Positions 17,441 through 27,504 are shown, numbered from the stretch's first letter. The stretch is DNA of 64,000 nucleotides from Neolewinella marina (GCF_002631205.1 NZ_PDLO01000005.1:1-64000), one strand, 5' to 3'. Numbers and translations: made by a program. The notes: generated by a model not told the origin, from the letters alone.

Positions 17441-18928
17441 TTATTTGCCCTGGTAAGCCTCCTGGGCGAAGGTGAACACGGAGGAGGGGTAGCGGGCCTC
17501 GCGCAGGCGCTCCTTCATGTCCGCGACTACCTCGGGGTGCTGGCTGGCCAGGTCGGTAGTCTCCCCGGGGTCCACCGACAGGTCATACAGTTCCACCGGT
17601 CCATCCATACCCATCTCATTTACGTTATACCGCACGGCCTTCCACTTGCCACTACGGATGGCCTGACGGCCGTTGCGCTCGTGGAATTCCCAGTAGAGTT
17701 GCTCATGTTGGGGCTGTTCCCCCTCCCCGAGTAGGGTCGGCACCATGGAAATGCCATCGGTCTGCAGCGGGCGGGGCGCGCCGGTGAGCTCGGAGAAGGT
17801 TGGGAAGAAATCCCAGAAAGCGGATACGTGGTCGTTGTCGACTCCGGCGGCGATGTGGCCCGGCCAGACGGCGATCATGGGTACCCGGATACCGCCTTCG
17901 TAGAGGTCGCGCTTGTACCCGCGCAGGGGTCCGTTGCTGTCGAAGAAGTCGGGGTCAGCCCCGCCTTCCCGGTGGGGTCCGTTGTCGGAGGTGAAAATGA
18001 TGATGGTGTTTTCGGCGATGCCCAGCTCTTCCACCTTACGGGTAATTTCTCCCACCTGGCGGTCGAGGATATCCATCATGGCCACGAAGGCGGCGTGGGG
18101 AGTTTCCTGGGAGGAATAGGGCCCCTCGCGGTAGGCCTCGTCGCCGGGCTCCGCGCCTTCGTAGGGCTCGGACTCCTCGATCTGTCCCCGGAACCTGGCC
18201 AGGATGGAATCGGGAGCGATGAGCTCCGCGTGGGGGATGATGCTGGGGACGAAAAGGAAGAAAGAGGTATCGGCGTGGTCTTCCAGGAAGGCCATGGTCT
18301 GGTCATGGATCAGGTCCGGGGCGTAGCTGCCCTCCATTTCGCCCGCATTCTGAGGCAGGGCAATGGTGTCCCGGTTGTGCCACAGGTGGCGGGGATAGTA
18401 GTTGTGGCCGAGCCGCTGGCAGTTGTACCCCATGAATTCATTGAACCCCTGGAAGACCGGGTCGCCCTCGGATCCGGGGAAACCAAGTCCCCACTTGCCG
18501 AAAGCCCCGGTCACGTACGCCGCCTGCTGGAGGGATTCTGCCAGGGTGAAGATGCTGTCGGGCAGGGGGTACTGCCCCTCGGGCTTTATTTCGTGGTTCC
18601 CGCGGATGAAGGTGTGGCCGGTATGCTGCCCCGTCATCAGGGCCGACCGGGAAGGGGCGCAGACCGTCGCTCCCGAATAGTGCTGGGTGAACCGCATGCC
18701 CCGCGCCGCCAGCCGGTCGATATTGGGGGTGGAGAAGTGCTGTTGTCCGTAGCTGCTCAGGTCGCCGTAGCCCAGGTCGTCGGCCAGGATGAAGATGATG
18801 TTGGGGCGCTGGGGCTTATTCGCCGCGGCGGCCGATGGGCCACCGTCGCGGCCGCAGCCCATCCCCAGCATCAGGATGAGGGTAGCAAGGCAGACGTGTT
18901 GTAGCAGGGTCATAATTGGTCTTTTCAT
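17441..18928 (-). CDS. S1-family sulfatase lipoprotein
   Basis: ATG at 18928 gives a proper lipoprotein signal (M-K-R-P then a Leu-rich core and LGMGC); an upstream in-frame start at 18997 would put 23 unlikely Arg/Pro-rich residues ahead of it. The 495-residue protein has FILADDLGYGDLSS, formylglycine Cys90 in C-A-P-S-R and FTSDNGPHREGG. It resembles the next sulfatase (15923-17398) through most of its length. It follows susD by 132 bp on the same strand and is likely part of the susC-susD transcript. Its role would be removal of sulfate esters from imported or surface-bound oligosaccharides; the exact position cleaved is unknown. Confidence 0.92.
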   Translation of the reverse strand: MKRPIMTLLQHVCLATLILMLGMGCGRDGGPSAAAANKPQRPNIIFILADDLGYGDLSSYGQQHFSTPNIDRLAARGMRFTQHYSGATVCAPSRSALMTGQHTGHTFIRGNHEIKPEGQYPLPDSIFTLAESLQQAAYVTGAFGKWGLGFPGSEGDPVFQGFNEFMGYNCQRLGHNYYPRHLWHNRDTIALPQNAGEMEGSYAPDLIHDQTMAFLEDHADTSFFLFVPSIIPHAELIAPDSILARFRGQIEESEPYEGAEPGDEAYREGPYSSQETPHAAFVAMMDILDRQVGEITRKVEELGIAENTIIIFTSDNGPHREGGADPDFFDSNGPLRGYKRDLYEGGIRVPMIAVWPGHIAAGVDNDHVSAFWDFFPTFSELTGAPRPLQTDGISMVPTLLGEGEQPQHEQLYWEFHERNGRQAIRSGKWKAVRYNVNEMGMDGPVELYDLSVDPGETTDLASQHPEVVADMKERLREARYPSSVFTFAQEAYQGK

Positions 18929-19060
18929 AGGACAGGCCGGGGCCATGCGGACCCACCGCCGTAGCGGCCCCGGGCGGCGGCAGCGACAGCTGCTCACCGG
19001 CCAGGGCCCGGGCGGAAAGGTCGTTTATTGGGGCGTATTGGGAAAATCAGCTCAGGTTCC

Positions 19061-20623
19061 CTAGCGGTAACCGTTGTTGGTGGGGTCGGTTTCCAGCAGG
19101 TTGGGGTTCAGCTGGATTTCCTCCAGGGGGATGGGCAGGAGGACGTGTTTCGGCATGATGTTGTCGCCCGGGTTGTTCCAGGGGCGGTGTTCGGTGGACT
19201 TGACGGTCTCCAGCAGGATGCCCCAGCGGATGAGGTCCATGCGGCGGTGACCTTCGGCGGCCAGTTCCCACTTGCGCTCGTCGTACATGGCCTTGCGGAA
19301 CTCATCCTGGCTCATGCCGCTCCATGGCTTGTCGGGCTCGAAGGCCCGGGCGCGCACGGCGTTGACGTACTCGTAGGCGCCTTCCGGACCGTTGAGTTCG
19401 TTCTCGGCTTCGGCGGCCATCAGGTAGATGTCGGCCAGGCGGAAGACGATGTAGTTCTCGGGGTGGTTGCCCCGGGGGGAGTTCTCCTGGTCGAGGTTCC
19501 AGTTCTTGCGGTAGTAGGGGAAGCTCAGTTCGTATCCCCGGTACTCGGTAACGATGGTGGCAGTGTACCGCATATCACCCTCCTCCCAGTTCGTGGAGTC
19601 GGCGATTTCGGGCAGGGGGACGGCCCAGCCGTAGCCGGTCATGCCCTCGCCGTAGGAGGCCAGCAGGTCGCTGTACAGCTCCACGCGGGTGGGCGTTCCG
19701 GGGCCATCGGGGCGGTCGTTGCGGTTGGCGGGTTCATCCCGGATCCGGGGGTTGTAGTCGTCGGTACGGGAGGTATTGCCGTCGCCGAATACCGGATCCT
19801 TGGTGAAGTCGACAGCGAAGATGTGCTCATCGTTGTACTGGTTGGCGGGGTCGCTCTGGTCAAATACGTCAGCGAAGTTGTCCAGCAGCCGGTGGGGGGA
19901 ATTCTCGATGATGTCGCGCGATTCCTCCAGGGCGGCCTGCCACTCCTGGTCAAAGAGGTGGTACTTGGCCTTCAGGGCCGCGGCGGCCCACTTGCTGGCG
20001 CGGCCCAGGTCGCCCCCGGAGTAGGAGGCGGGCAGCAACCCGTAGGCCCGCTCCAGGTCGGCCTTCATCTCGCTGCGGATCAGCTCGCGGTCGGTGCGGG
20101 TAATGGCGGACAGCTCCTCGGTGGAGGGCAGCTCGCGGAAGTAGGGCACGTCACCCCACAGGTTGGTCAGGTGATAGTAGGCCAGGGCACGCAGGAACAG
20201 CAGTTCCCCCAGGGCCTGGTCGCGGGCTCCCTCCGTCAGGTTCTCGCTGCTTTCGATGCTGTTGATGAACAGCGCCGTGTTGCGGGCCATCTCGTAGAGG
20301 GAGTTCCAGGTGTCCTGCCCGTCGGCTACCCCCTCGTCGATGAGGTAGTTGTGGATCAGGCCGTTGACGTTCCGGCTGGGCCCTACCACGTCCGCGCCGT
20401 TTACGTAGTAGTTGTCCAGGCCACGGGTACGGTACAGGCTTGTCCGGTAGAGGATGCGGTACACCCCGTTTACGGCCAGCTCCGCTTCGGCGTCGTTGTT
20501 GAAGAAATTATCGGTGGTGATGCCGTCGCGGAATTCCTCGTTGAGGAACTCGGTGCAGCCGGCCAGCGGGATCAGGATAACCGCCAGCAACAGGGAAAGG
20601 GAAAAGGGGATATGACGTTTCAT
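19061..20623 (-). CDS. susD: SusD/RagB-family surface glycan-binding lipoprotein
   Basis: The 520-residue protein has a lipobox at about Cys23 (IPLAGC) followed by the acidic stretch (TEFLNEEF) typical of surface-exposed lipoproteins. The N-terminal FFNNDAEAELAVNGVYRILY and the central LGELLFLRALAYYHLTNLWGDVPYF are standard SusD/RagB signatures (TPR-like helices). The C-terminal YIVFRLADIYLMAAEAENEL and WELAAEGHRRMDLIRWG complete the family pattern. SusD proteins cap the SusC transporter and bind the glycan. The gene is 19 bp downstream of susC. The symbol is used as a family name, not as proof of starch specificity. Confidence 0.97.
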   Translation of the reverse strand: MKRHIPFSLSLLLAVILIPLAGCTEFLNEEFRDGITTDNFFNNDAEAELAVNGVYRILYRTSLYRTRGLDNYYVNGADVVGPSRNVNGLIHNYLIDEGVADGQDTWNSLYEMARNTALFINSIESSENLTEGARDQALGELLFLRALAYYHLTNLWGDVPYFRELPSTEELSAITRTDRELIRSEMKADLERAYGLLPASYSGGDLGRASKWAAAALKAKYHLFDQEWQAALEESRDIIENSPHRLLDNFADVFDQSDPANQYNDEHIFAVDFTKDPVFGDGNTSRTDDYNPRIRDEPANRNDRPDGPGTPTRVELYSDLLASYGEGMTGYGWAVPLPEIADSTNWEEGDMRYTATIVTEYRGYELSFPYYRKNWNLDQENSPRGNHPENYIVFRLADIYLMAAEAENELNGPEGAYEYVNAVRARAFEPDKPWSGMSQDEFRKAMYDERKWELAAEGHRRMDLIRWGILLETVKSTEHRPWNNPGDNIMPKHVLLPIPLEEIQLNPNLLETDPTNNGYR

Positions 20624-20642
20624 GATTTTCTGTTGTCTTGGG

Positions 20643-23600
20643 TTAGAAGGAGGTGTTCAGGCCGACGGTGAAGGACCGGGCGTAGGGGTATTCTCCGGTG
20701 GAGACGCCCTGCTCCAGTCCCGAGCCGTAGTTGCTCACCTCGGGATCGCCGAACGACCAGTTCGTGATCAGGAAGAGGTTGTTGCCGGTCACGTACACCT
20801 TGAGGTCGCGGACCACGCTGCCGATGCCCATATCGGCTACGGGAAGGTCGTAGGTCAGGCTTACCGTTTTTAACCGCAGGAAGGAGGCATCCTCGATTCC
20901 CAGGGTATTGTTGGGGTTGAACAGGCTGGTGGAGGTGCCGGCCCGCGGAATGTCGCTGTCTTCGTTCACCCCTTCGCGCCAGCGATTGACCACCGCGGGA
21001 AGGAGGGTCTGGTCGCCCCGCCCGAACAGGCCGGTCTGGGCCACGCCGTTGTAGCCGTCGTTGCCGTAGGAACCCTGGAAGAAGACGTCCAGGGTAAGGT
21101 CGTTGAACTGGAAGGTATTCCGGATGCCGCCGTAGAAGTCGGGCTGGGGATTACCGATCACCACGTAGTCGAGGTCGTTGATCACGCCGTTGCCGTCCTG
21201 GTCCAGGTAGCGGGGACCGCCGATGAAGGCGCGCCCCTCGAAGCCGTCGGCCGCGATGGTTTCCGCGTCCTTGTAGGTGCCCAGGTAAACGGCGCCCACG
21301 TAAACGGGGGCGGGCTGCCCGGGAATGAGGCGAATACCCGCTCCGCCCTGGTTGGTGGGCTGCCGCAGGTTGATGAACTCATCGCCCCCCAGGTCAAGCA
21401 CCTCGTTGCGGTTGGCTGATAGGGAAAGCTGAGTTTCCCAACTGAAGTTGCGGTTGGAGACGTTGAAGCTGCGCACCGCCAGTTCTACCCCCCGGTTGCG
21501 GATGGAGCCGACGTTCTGCAGCTGGCTGCCGCCGGCCGTACCGGGCAGGTCGCGATTCAGCAGCAGGTCCTCGGTGGTCTTGTTGTAGTAGTCCGCTTCC
21601 ACGAACACCCGGTCTTCCCACAGGCCCAGCTCAAAGCCGAGGTCGAACTGACGGGTGGTCTCCCAGGTCAGGTTCCGGCTCGGCAGGCTGCCGATCAGGA
21701 CCCCGTTGACCAGGGTCTCGTTGAAGTAGGCGTTGACGTTGTTGAAGCGGGCGATGGAGTTGTAGATGGGTACCCCCTGCTCGCCCACCTCGCCGAAGCT
21801 GCCGCGGATTTTCAGCCGCGAGACGAGGTTCGATTCACTCAGGAAATCTTCGTTGTGGACGTTCCAGGCCGCGCCCACCGAGGGGAAAAAGGCGTACTTG
21901 TTGCCCGGCTCGAAGACCGACGAGCCGTCGCGGCGGCCGGTCAGCGAGATCAGGTACTTGCTGCTAAAGCTGTAGTTCAGGCGGGCGAAATAGGACACGA
22001 AGGTGCGCCGCGAATAGCCGGAGCTCAGCTGGTAGGTGGCCGGGTCGGAGCCGAACGACAGGTTGTTGAACTGCACAACGTCGTTGGGGAAGCGCTCGGC
22101 GCTGGCGTTGAAGCCCTCGCTTTCGTTGCGCTGCAGGGAGAAGCCACCCAGCAGGTTGAAGCCGTGGTTGCCGACGTCGAAGGAGTAGGTAGCCGTGTTC
22201 TCATTCAGCAGGTCGTTGCTCTGCACCGTATTGATGCTGGCGTAGCCGCCTCGGTTGTCGATGAGTCGCTCCGGCAGGGCGCCGGGCAGGTAGAAGTTGC
22301 GCTTGTAGGAGCTGATCTCGGCCCCCAGGCTCGTCTTCAGCAGCAGTCCCTCCAGGGGCTCCACCTGCAGGTAGGCGTTGGCCAGGAGGTCGTTGTCGTA
22401 GCGGCCGTCAACGCGCAGTTCCTGGTCCGCTACGGGGTTGCGCTGCAGGGAGGCACTAACGGGGTTGACGGCGGTGTACTCCCCGTTCTCGTCGTACACC
22501 TCCCGCGTGGGCAGCACGTGGCCGACAATGTCCGAGTAGTTGATCTTGTTGTTGTCGCGGTTGGTGCGCGAGAGGTTCACCCGCACCCCGGTGGTGAATT
22601 TCTCGCCGATGCTGAAGTCGAGGTTCGTGCGCAGGGAGTAGCGCTGGAAGCCTGAGCTTTTGATGACGCCGTCCTGGTCAAAGCGGTTCATCGACACGTA
22701 GTAGTTCGTCTTGCCGGTATTGCCGCGGATCGACAGGTCGGTGTTCACGATCTGCCCGGGCTGGGTCACCAGGCCCAGCCAGTCGGTGCTGGGCGCGCTG
22801 GCCGGATCGTCGAAGATCAACGGCAGGGTCGGGTCGGTCGCTCCGAAGCCGTCGGGCCCGGGAACGAACTGGGCGGCTTCGTTGACGTAGTTGGCGTACT
22901 CCTCACCGGTGAGCAGCTCGACCTGGTTGGTCACGTGCTGGGAGGTGTAGTACTGGTTTACGGATACCACTGGCCGCTCCGTTTGCAGGCCGGCTCCGGT
23001 CTTGGTCGTCACCAGCACAACGCCGGAGGCACCCCGCGTTCCGTAGATCGCCAGAGCGGTGGCGTCCTTGAGCACCTCGATGGAGGCAATGTCGTTGACG
23101 TTCAGTGTATTCAAATCGAAGTCCGACCCGGCAATGAAGCCGTCGATCACGAAGAGGGGGTTGTTGTTGCCGTTCACCGAGTTCGTACCCCGGATGCGGA
23201 TGGTAGTCCCGTTGCCCGGAGCTCCGTTATTGGAGGTAATGGCCACCCCCGTAGCCCGCCCCTGCAGGGCCTGGTCGAGGCGGGAGACGGGCTGGTTCTC
23301 CAGGATGTCCCCCTTGATCTGGGAAACGGAAGACACGAGGTCCCGCTTTTTGGTTACCCCGTAGCCAACGACGACCACCTCATCGATCAGTTGGGCGTTT
23401 TCCGACATCGTTACGTCGATGCGCGTCTGGTTGCCTACGGGAATCCGCTGGGTGGAGAATCCGAGAAAGGAAAACACCAGGGTATCCCCGGACGTGGCGT
23501 TTACCGAAAATTCGCCGTCCAGGCCGGTAACGGTTCCGTCGCCCCCGGGGGACACGGTGACGTATACGCCCGTCAGGGGGAAGTTGTCGGTGTCCTCCAC

Positions 23601-23678
23601 CACCCCGCTGATGGTTTGCTGGCCGTAGACGCAGGCCGCCGCGCACACCAGTGCCGTAAGGAATTTGAGTTTCAACAT
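20643..23678 (-). CDS. susC: SusC/RagA-family TonB-dependent glycan transporter
   Basis: The 1011-residue protein has a signal peptide, then a carboxypeptidase-regulatory-like beta-sandwich (TISGVVEDTDNFPLTGVYV), a TonB box-like IDEVVVVGYG near residue 100, the SusC plug with LDQALQGRATGVAI and a beta-barrel ending in Phe (GLNTSF), as needed for outer-membrane insertion. It imports oligosaccharides driven by TonB together with SusD. It is the first gene of the minus-strand run, and a promoter-like element lies 63 bp upstream, so it probably leads the susC-susD-sulfatase-sulfatase transcript. Confidence 0.97.
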   Translation of the reverse strand: MLKLKFLTALVCAAACVYGQQTISGVVEDTDNFPLTGVYVTVSPGGDGTVTGLDGEFSVNATSGDTLVFSFLGFSTQRIPVGNQTRIDVTMSENAQLIDEVVVVGYGVTKKRDLVSSVSQIKGDILENQPVSRLDQALQGRATGVAITSNNGAPGNGTTIRIRGTNSVNGNNNPLFVIDGFIAGSDFDLNTLNVNDIASIEVLKDATALAIYGTRGASGVVLVTTKTGAGLQTERPVVSVNQYYTSQHVTNQVELLTGEEYANYVNEAAQFVPGPDGFGATDPTLPLIFDDPASAPSTDWLGLVTQPGQIVNTDLSIRGNTGKTNYYVSMNRFDQDGVIKSSGFQRYSLRTNLDFSIGEKFTTGVRVNLSRTNRDNNKINYSDIVGHVLPTREVYDENGEYTAVNPVSASLQRNPVADQELRVDGRYDNDLLANAYLQVEPLEGLLLKTSLGAEISSYKRNFYLPGALPERLIDNRGGYASINTVQSNDLLNENTATYSFDVGNHGFNLLGGFSLQRNESEGFNASAERFPNDVVQFNNLSFGSDPATYQLSSGYSRRTFVSYFARLNYSFSSKYLISLTGRRDGSSVFEPGNKYAFFPSVGAAWNVHNEDFLSESNLVSRLKIRGSFGEVGEQGVPIYNSIARFNNVNAYFNETLVNGVLIGSLPSRNLTWETTRQFDLGFELGLWEDRVFVEADYYNKTTEDLLLNRDLPGTAGGSQLQNVGSIRNRGVELAVRSFNVSNRNFSWETQLSLSANRNEVLDLGGDEFINLRQPTNQGGAGIRLIPGQPAPVYVGAVYLGTYKDAETIAADGFEGRAFIGGPRYLDQDGNGVINDLDYVVIGNPQPDFYGGIRNTFQFNDLTLDVFFQGSYGNDGYNGVAQTGLFGRGDQTLLPAVVNRWREGVNEDSDIPRAGTSTSLFNPNNTLGIEDASFLRLKTVSLTYDLPVADMGIGSVVRDLKVYVTGNNLFLITNWSFGDPEVSNYGSGLEQGVSTGEYPYARSFTVGLNTSF

Positions 23679-23741
23679 GACCGAAAGTTTGACTAAGTTT
23701 TATACCGAGAGCGAATGAAATTCTGACATTTCATCGTCTGG

Positions 23742-23749
23742 CAAAACTA
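23742..23749 (-). promoter_or_regulatory. Possible -7 element of the susC promoter
   Basis: On the minus strand this reads TAGTTTTG, a match to the Bacteroidota -7 consensus TAnnTTTG, 63 bp before the susC ATG. No clear -33 TTG was found at the usual distance, as is common for activator-dependent promoters. The rest of 23679-23927 holds no evident gene. Confidence 0.45.
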
Positions 23750-23927
23750 ACGGTCGGTTTCAGCCACAGCGGTTCCGTTCATCTCTATGAGGGGGCACAA
23801 ATCGTTCACCGCGAAAAGACCCCGCTTTCCTGGCCCCTGGGGGACGGCAGCAGGGGATTCTACTGTCTCATTCGGGGGGCCGGGAGGATTCACGCGCCGT
23901 ACACGGCACCCGCGGACCCCGCCGCCC

Positions 23928-26900
23928 TTACATGGCCTTCTCCAGTTCCTTCTCGGCCTTGACTTCGTCTACCCGCTTGGCCAGGGCTTCGAGTACGTCC
24001 TGGGCCTGGGTGAGGTTGAAGACCCGCTCCTTGATGAGGGAGAGCCGGCGCGGTGTCTGCTTCAATTGCAGTCCGCGCAGCTTGCCCTCCTCGGCGATGA
24101 TGCTGCTGAGGGCGCGGAAGATGGCCGAATCGTAGTAGAGCGACTGGGCGTCCTCCACGAAGAAGCACATGAGCTTGTCGTTTTTAAGTACCACGCGGTC
24201 GAAGCCGAGCTGCCGGCACAGCCACCGGAGCCGCAGTCCGTCGAAGAGCTCGTTGACCTGGTCGGGGATGGGTCCGAAGCGGTCCTTGAGGCCGTTGGCG
24301 TAGGCCTCCAGTCCGGCCTCATCCTCCAGGTTATCGAGGTCCTGGTACAGCCGCAGCCGTTCCTGGGTAGATTCCACGTAGTCCGTCGGGATGTGCATCT
24401 CGGTGTCCGTCTCAATGGTCACCTCCCGCACGAAGTCGCTGCCTTCGGTCATGGTATCGGCGAATACGTCGCGGAATTCCCCCTGCTTCAGCTCGCGCAC
24501 GGCTTCCTCCAGGATGCGCTGGTAGGTTTCGTAGCCGATGTCGGCGATGAAGCCCGACTGCTCGCCACCCAGCAGGTTGCCGGCGCCCCGGATGTCGAGG
24601 TCCTTCATGGCGATGTTGAAGCCGCTGCCCAGGTCGCTGAACTCTTCCAGGGTACGCAGCCGCTTGCGGGCGTCGGGGGTCAGGACGCTGAGCGCGGGTG
24701 CAATGAGGTAGCAGTAGGCCTTCTTGTTCGAGCGTCCTACCCGACCCCGGAGCTGGTGGAGGTCACTAAGGCCAAACTGGTGGGCGTTGTTGATGATGAT
24801 GGTGTTCGCATTGGCGATGTCCAGCCCGGTTTCGATGATGTTGGTGGACACCAGCACGTCGTACTTGCGGTCGATGAACTCGATCAGCGTTTGTTCCAGT
24901 TCCTTGGGGTCCATCTGCCCGTGGGCGGCGGCAAACTGCACGTCGGGGCACAGTCGGCGGAGCATGGTAACGATGTCGGTGAGGCTCTTCACGCGGTTGT
25001 GGACGAAGAAGACCTGTCCGCCGCGGTACACCTCATTCTCGATGGCCTCCTTGATCACGTCTTCATTGAACTGCCGCACCTCGGTGTGGATGGGCTGGCG
25101 GTTCGGCGGGGGGGTGCGGATCACCGACAGGTCGCGGGCGTTCATGAGGCTGAACTGCATGGTCCGCGGGATGGGCGTGGCGGTGAGGGTGAGGGTGTCT
25201 ACGTTGACCTGGATGGCCCGCAGTTTCTCCTTGGCCTTCACGCCGAACTTCTGCTCCTCGTCGATGATGAGCAGTCCGAGGTCCTTGAACTCGGCCCGCT
25301 TGCTCAGGATAGCGTGGGTGCCAATGAGTACGTCGAGCTTGCCCTCCTTGAGGCGCTTGAAGATCTCCGTTTTCTGTTTGGCGGTGCGGAAGCGGTTGAT
25401 GTAGTCGACGGAGACGCCGAATTCGTCGAGGCGTTCCTTGAAGGTGCGGAAGTGCTGGAGGGCCAGGATGGTGGTGGGCACGAGTACCGCCACCTGCTTG
25501 CCATCGGCGGCGGCCTTGAAGGTGGCGCGCAGGGCGATTTCCGTCTTGCCGAAGCCCACGTCGCCGCAAATCAGCCGGTCCATCGGGTGGGGCTTCATCA
25601 TATCGCCCTTCACGTCGTTGGTGGCCTTGAGCTGGTCGGGAGTATCCTCGTAGATGAAGCTGGCTTCCAGCTCGTTCTGCAGGTAGCCGTCGGGGGGAAA
25701 GGCGTGGCCGGGGGTGGCCTTGCGCTTGGCGTAGAGCTTGATGAGCTCGCCGGCCATGTCCTTCATTTTCTTTTTGGTCCGCGACTTCAGGTTCTTCCAG
25801 TGGTCGCCGCCGATCTTGTCCAGCCGCGGCAGCTGTCCGTCCTTGCCGCTGTACTTCGAGAGCTTGTGGAGGGAGTTGATGCCGACGTAGAGTATGTCGT
25901 TGTTCTTGTACACCATGCGTACCGACTCCTGCACCTTGCCGTTGATCTCCAGCTTTTCCAGTCCGGAGAAGCGGCCGACCCCGTGGTCGATGTGTACCAC
26001 CAGGTCGCCGGGCGTCAGGTCGCGGAGCAGGCGCAGGTTCAGGGCCTGGTCGCGGGTGAAGCCGCGGCGCAGCTTGTAGCGGTGGAAACGCTCGAAGATC
26101 TGATGGTCGGTATAGCAGGCCGCCTCCAGTTCGGAGTCGATGAAGCCGGCGTGGATGGACACCGGCACCGGCTCGAAGCGCACGTCGGCGTTCAGGTCGC
26201 GGAAGATCGAGTAGAAGCGCTCGATCTGCTTGGGGTTGTCGGTGAAGATGTAGTTGGTCAGTCCGGAGGAGGTATTCTCCAGCAGGTTGCGGATCAGCAG
26301 TTCGAAGTTCTTGTTGAAGCTGGGTTGCGGCTTGGCGCGGCAGTCAATGGCGTGGTCGATCTTGACCGGCTGCTTGTAGTCGCTGAAGAAGACGATGGGC
26401 TTGCCGCTCACGTCGTCCATGACCTCGCCTGGGCGGATGAAGGCGCGGTCGTCGAAGAGCTGCTTGAGCTCCTCATCATCGATCAGGGTGAGGTTCTTGC
26501 CAAACTCCTCGGCCTTGCGGAAGGCCTCCCCTAGGCGGTCGAGCAGCAGCTGGAAATCCTTGAGCCAGATGGTGGTATTCTCCGGCAGAACGTTAAAAAT
26601 GCTCGTCTTCTGGTTGCGCTCGAACTTGGTGTTGATGTTCGGGACGATGCTCACGTAGCTGACGCTCTCCACCGAAAGCTGGTGGAGGGGGTCGAAGGTG
26701 CGAATGCTCTCTACCTCGTCGTCGAAGAGCTCGATTCGGTAGGGGTACTCGTTGCCGTAGCTGAAGATGTCGATGATGCCCCCCCGGATGCTGAACTGTC
26801 CGGGCTCGTAGACGAACTCCTCCCGCTTGAAGCCGTACTCCACCAGCACCTCGATGATGGTGTCGACGTCGATGTCCTCCCCCTTGGTGATTTCAATGCG

Positions 26901-27365
26901 GCTGGCGGTGAGCACGTTTGGTGCCACCACCTGCTCGAAGAGGGCTTCGGGGTAGGTGACCACGATCTCCCCCTTCGACTGGCTGTGGGTGAGGTAGTTG
27001 ATGGTCTCCGTCCGCATGAGGACGTTGGTGGTGTCCAGCACGTCGAAGTAGAGGGGCCGCCGGAAGCTGTCGGGCAGCAGGCGGACCTGCTTTTTGGGCA
27101 GCAGGGCGGCGATGGAGTTCTGGATGTAGGCGGCTTCCTCCTTGTCGGTGGCTACCACCAGGAAGTGGCCGCCCGCCTTGTGGTAGCAACCCGCCAGCAG
27201 GAAGCTTTCCAGGGCTCCGGCCAGGCCGCGCAGCTGGACACGCGGGGCATCATCGCCGTTGGGCCGGGTAAAGGAAAGGATCTTCGCTACCCGGTCGCTT
27301 TCGGCGTAACGCTGCACTAACTGCTCGGTCGGATTCAAAAGAAAAGGAGTTTGGGAAAGGTACAC
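23928..27365 (-). CDS. mfd: Transcription-repair coupling factor Mfd
   Basis: This 1145-residue protein displaces stalled RNA polymerase and recruits UvrA. The domains are in the usual order: a degenerate UvrB-like N-terminus (to about 350), the CarD-like polymerase-interacting domain (LTPGDLVVHIDHGVGRFSGLE near 440), the SF2 helicase with Walker A GDVGFGKTE (about 628) and the DEEQ box in LLIIDEEQKFG, motif VI-type QLRGRVGRSNKKAYCY, and the C-terminal TRCF domain. The start used is GTG at 27365; no in-frame ATG lies just upstream, and the length is normal for Bacteroidota. It does not appear linked to the gldN gene upstream, from which a hairpin separates it. Confidence 0.97.
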   Translation of the reverse strand: MYLSQTPFLLNPTEQLVQRYAESDRVAKILSFTRPNGDDAPRVQLRGLAGALESFLLAGCYHKAGGHFLVVATDKEEAAYIQNSIAALLPKKQVRLLPDSFRRPLYFDVLDTTNVLMRTETINYLTHSQSKGEIVVTYPEALFEQVVAPNVLTASRIEITKGEDIDVDTIIEVLVEYGFKREEFVYEPGQFSIRGGIIDIFSYGNEYPYRIELFDDEVESIRTFDPLHQLSVESVSYVSIVPNINTKFERNQKTSIFNVLPENTTIWLKDFQLLLDRLGEAFRKAEEFGKNLTLIDDEELKQLFDDRAFIRPGEVMDDVSGKPIVFFSDYKQPVKIDHAIDCRAKPQPSFNKNFELLIRNLLENTSSGLTNYIFTDNPKQIERFYSIFRDLNADVRFEPVPVSIHAGFIDSELEAACYTDHQIFERFHRYKLRRGFTRDQALNLRLLRDLTPGDLVVHIDHGVGRFSGLEKLEINGKVQESVRMVYKNNDILYVGINSLHKLSKYSGKDGQLPRLDKIGGDHWKNLKSRTKKKMKDMAGELIKLYAKRKATPGHAFPPDGYLQNELEASFIYEDTPDQLKATNDVKGDMMKPHPMDRLICGDVGFGKTEIALRATFKAAADGKQVAVLVPTTILALQHFRTFKERLDEFGVSVDYINRFRTAKQKTEIFKRLKEGKLDVLIGTHAILSKRAEFKDLGLLIIDEEQKFGVKAKEKLRAIQVNVDTLTLTATPIPRTMQFSLMNARDLSVIRTPPPNRQPIHTEVRQFNEDVIKEAIENEVYRGGQVFFVHNRVKSLTDIVTMLRRLCPDVQFAAAHGQMDPKELEQTLIEFIDRKYDVLVSTNIIETGLDIANANTIIINNAHQFGLSDLHQLRGRVGRSNKKAYCYLIAPALSVLTPDARKRLRTLEEFSDLGSGFNIAMKDLDIRGAGNLLGGEQSGFIADIGYETYQRILEEAVRELKQGEFRDVFADTMTEGSDFVREVTIETDTEMHIPTDYVESTQERLRLYQDLDNLEDEAGLEAYANGLKDRFGPIPDQVNELFDGLRLRWLCRQLGFDRVVLKNDKLMCFFVEDAQSLYYDSAIFRALSSIIAEEGKLRGLQLKQTPRRLSLIKERVFNLTQAQDVLEALAKRVDEVKAEKELEKAM

Positions 27366-27425
27366 CCCATTAACCGCCGCGGGCGGACCTGGGTTTTACG
27401 GAATTCAGAGCCGGGGGGCCAAACG

Positions 27426-27465
27426 CAGGCGTGGCAGACCGGATTGCTCCGATCTGCCACGCCTG
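27426..27465 (-). terminator. Hairpin downstream of gldN
   Basis: A perfect 13-bp stem (27426-27438 with 27453-27465) encloses a 14-nt loop, 40 bp past the gldN stop and 60 bp before the mfd start. The minus-strand T run after it is weak, so it may terminate or only attenuate. Confidence 0.6.
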
Positions 27466-27504
27466 AATTGCCGGGCGGTTGTCCCGCCGGGGAAAGGACC
27501 GGGC

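Larger units (their letters stand above)
5789..23749. other. Polysaccharide utilisation locus for a sulfated glycan
   Basis: The block holds susC, susD, two sulfatases and a hybrid two-component regulator on the minus strand, converging with a sulfatase and a sulfatase-glycosidase fusion on the plus strand. SusC/SusD with a local HTCS regulator is the established signature of glycan uptake loci in Bacteroidota. Four S1-type sulfatase domains, all with the C-A-P-S-R maturation motif, point to a highly sulfated polymer. The only glycoside hydrolase seen is the one fused inside the second plus-strand gene. The substrate is not decidable from sequence. Confidence 0.85.
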
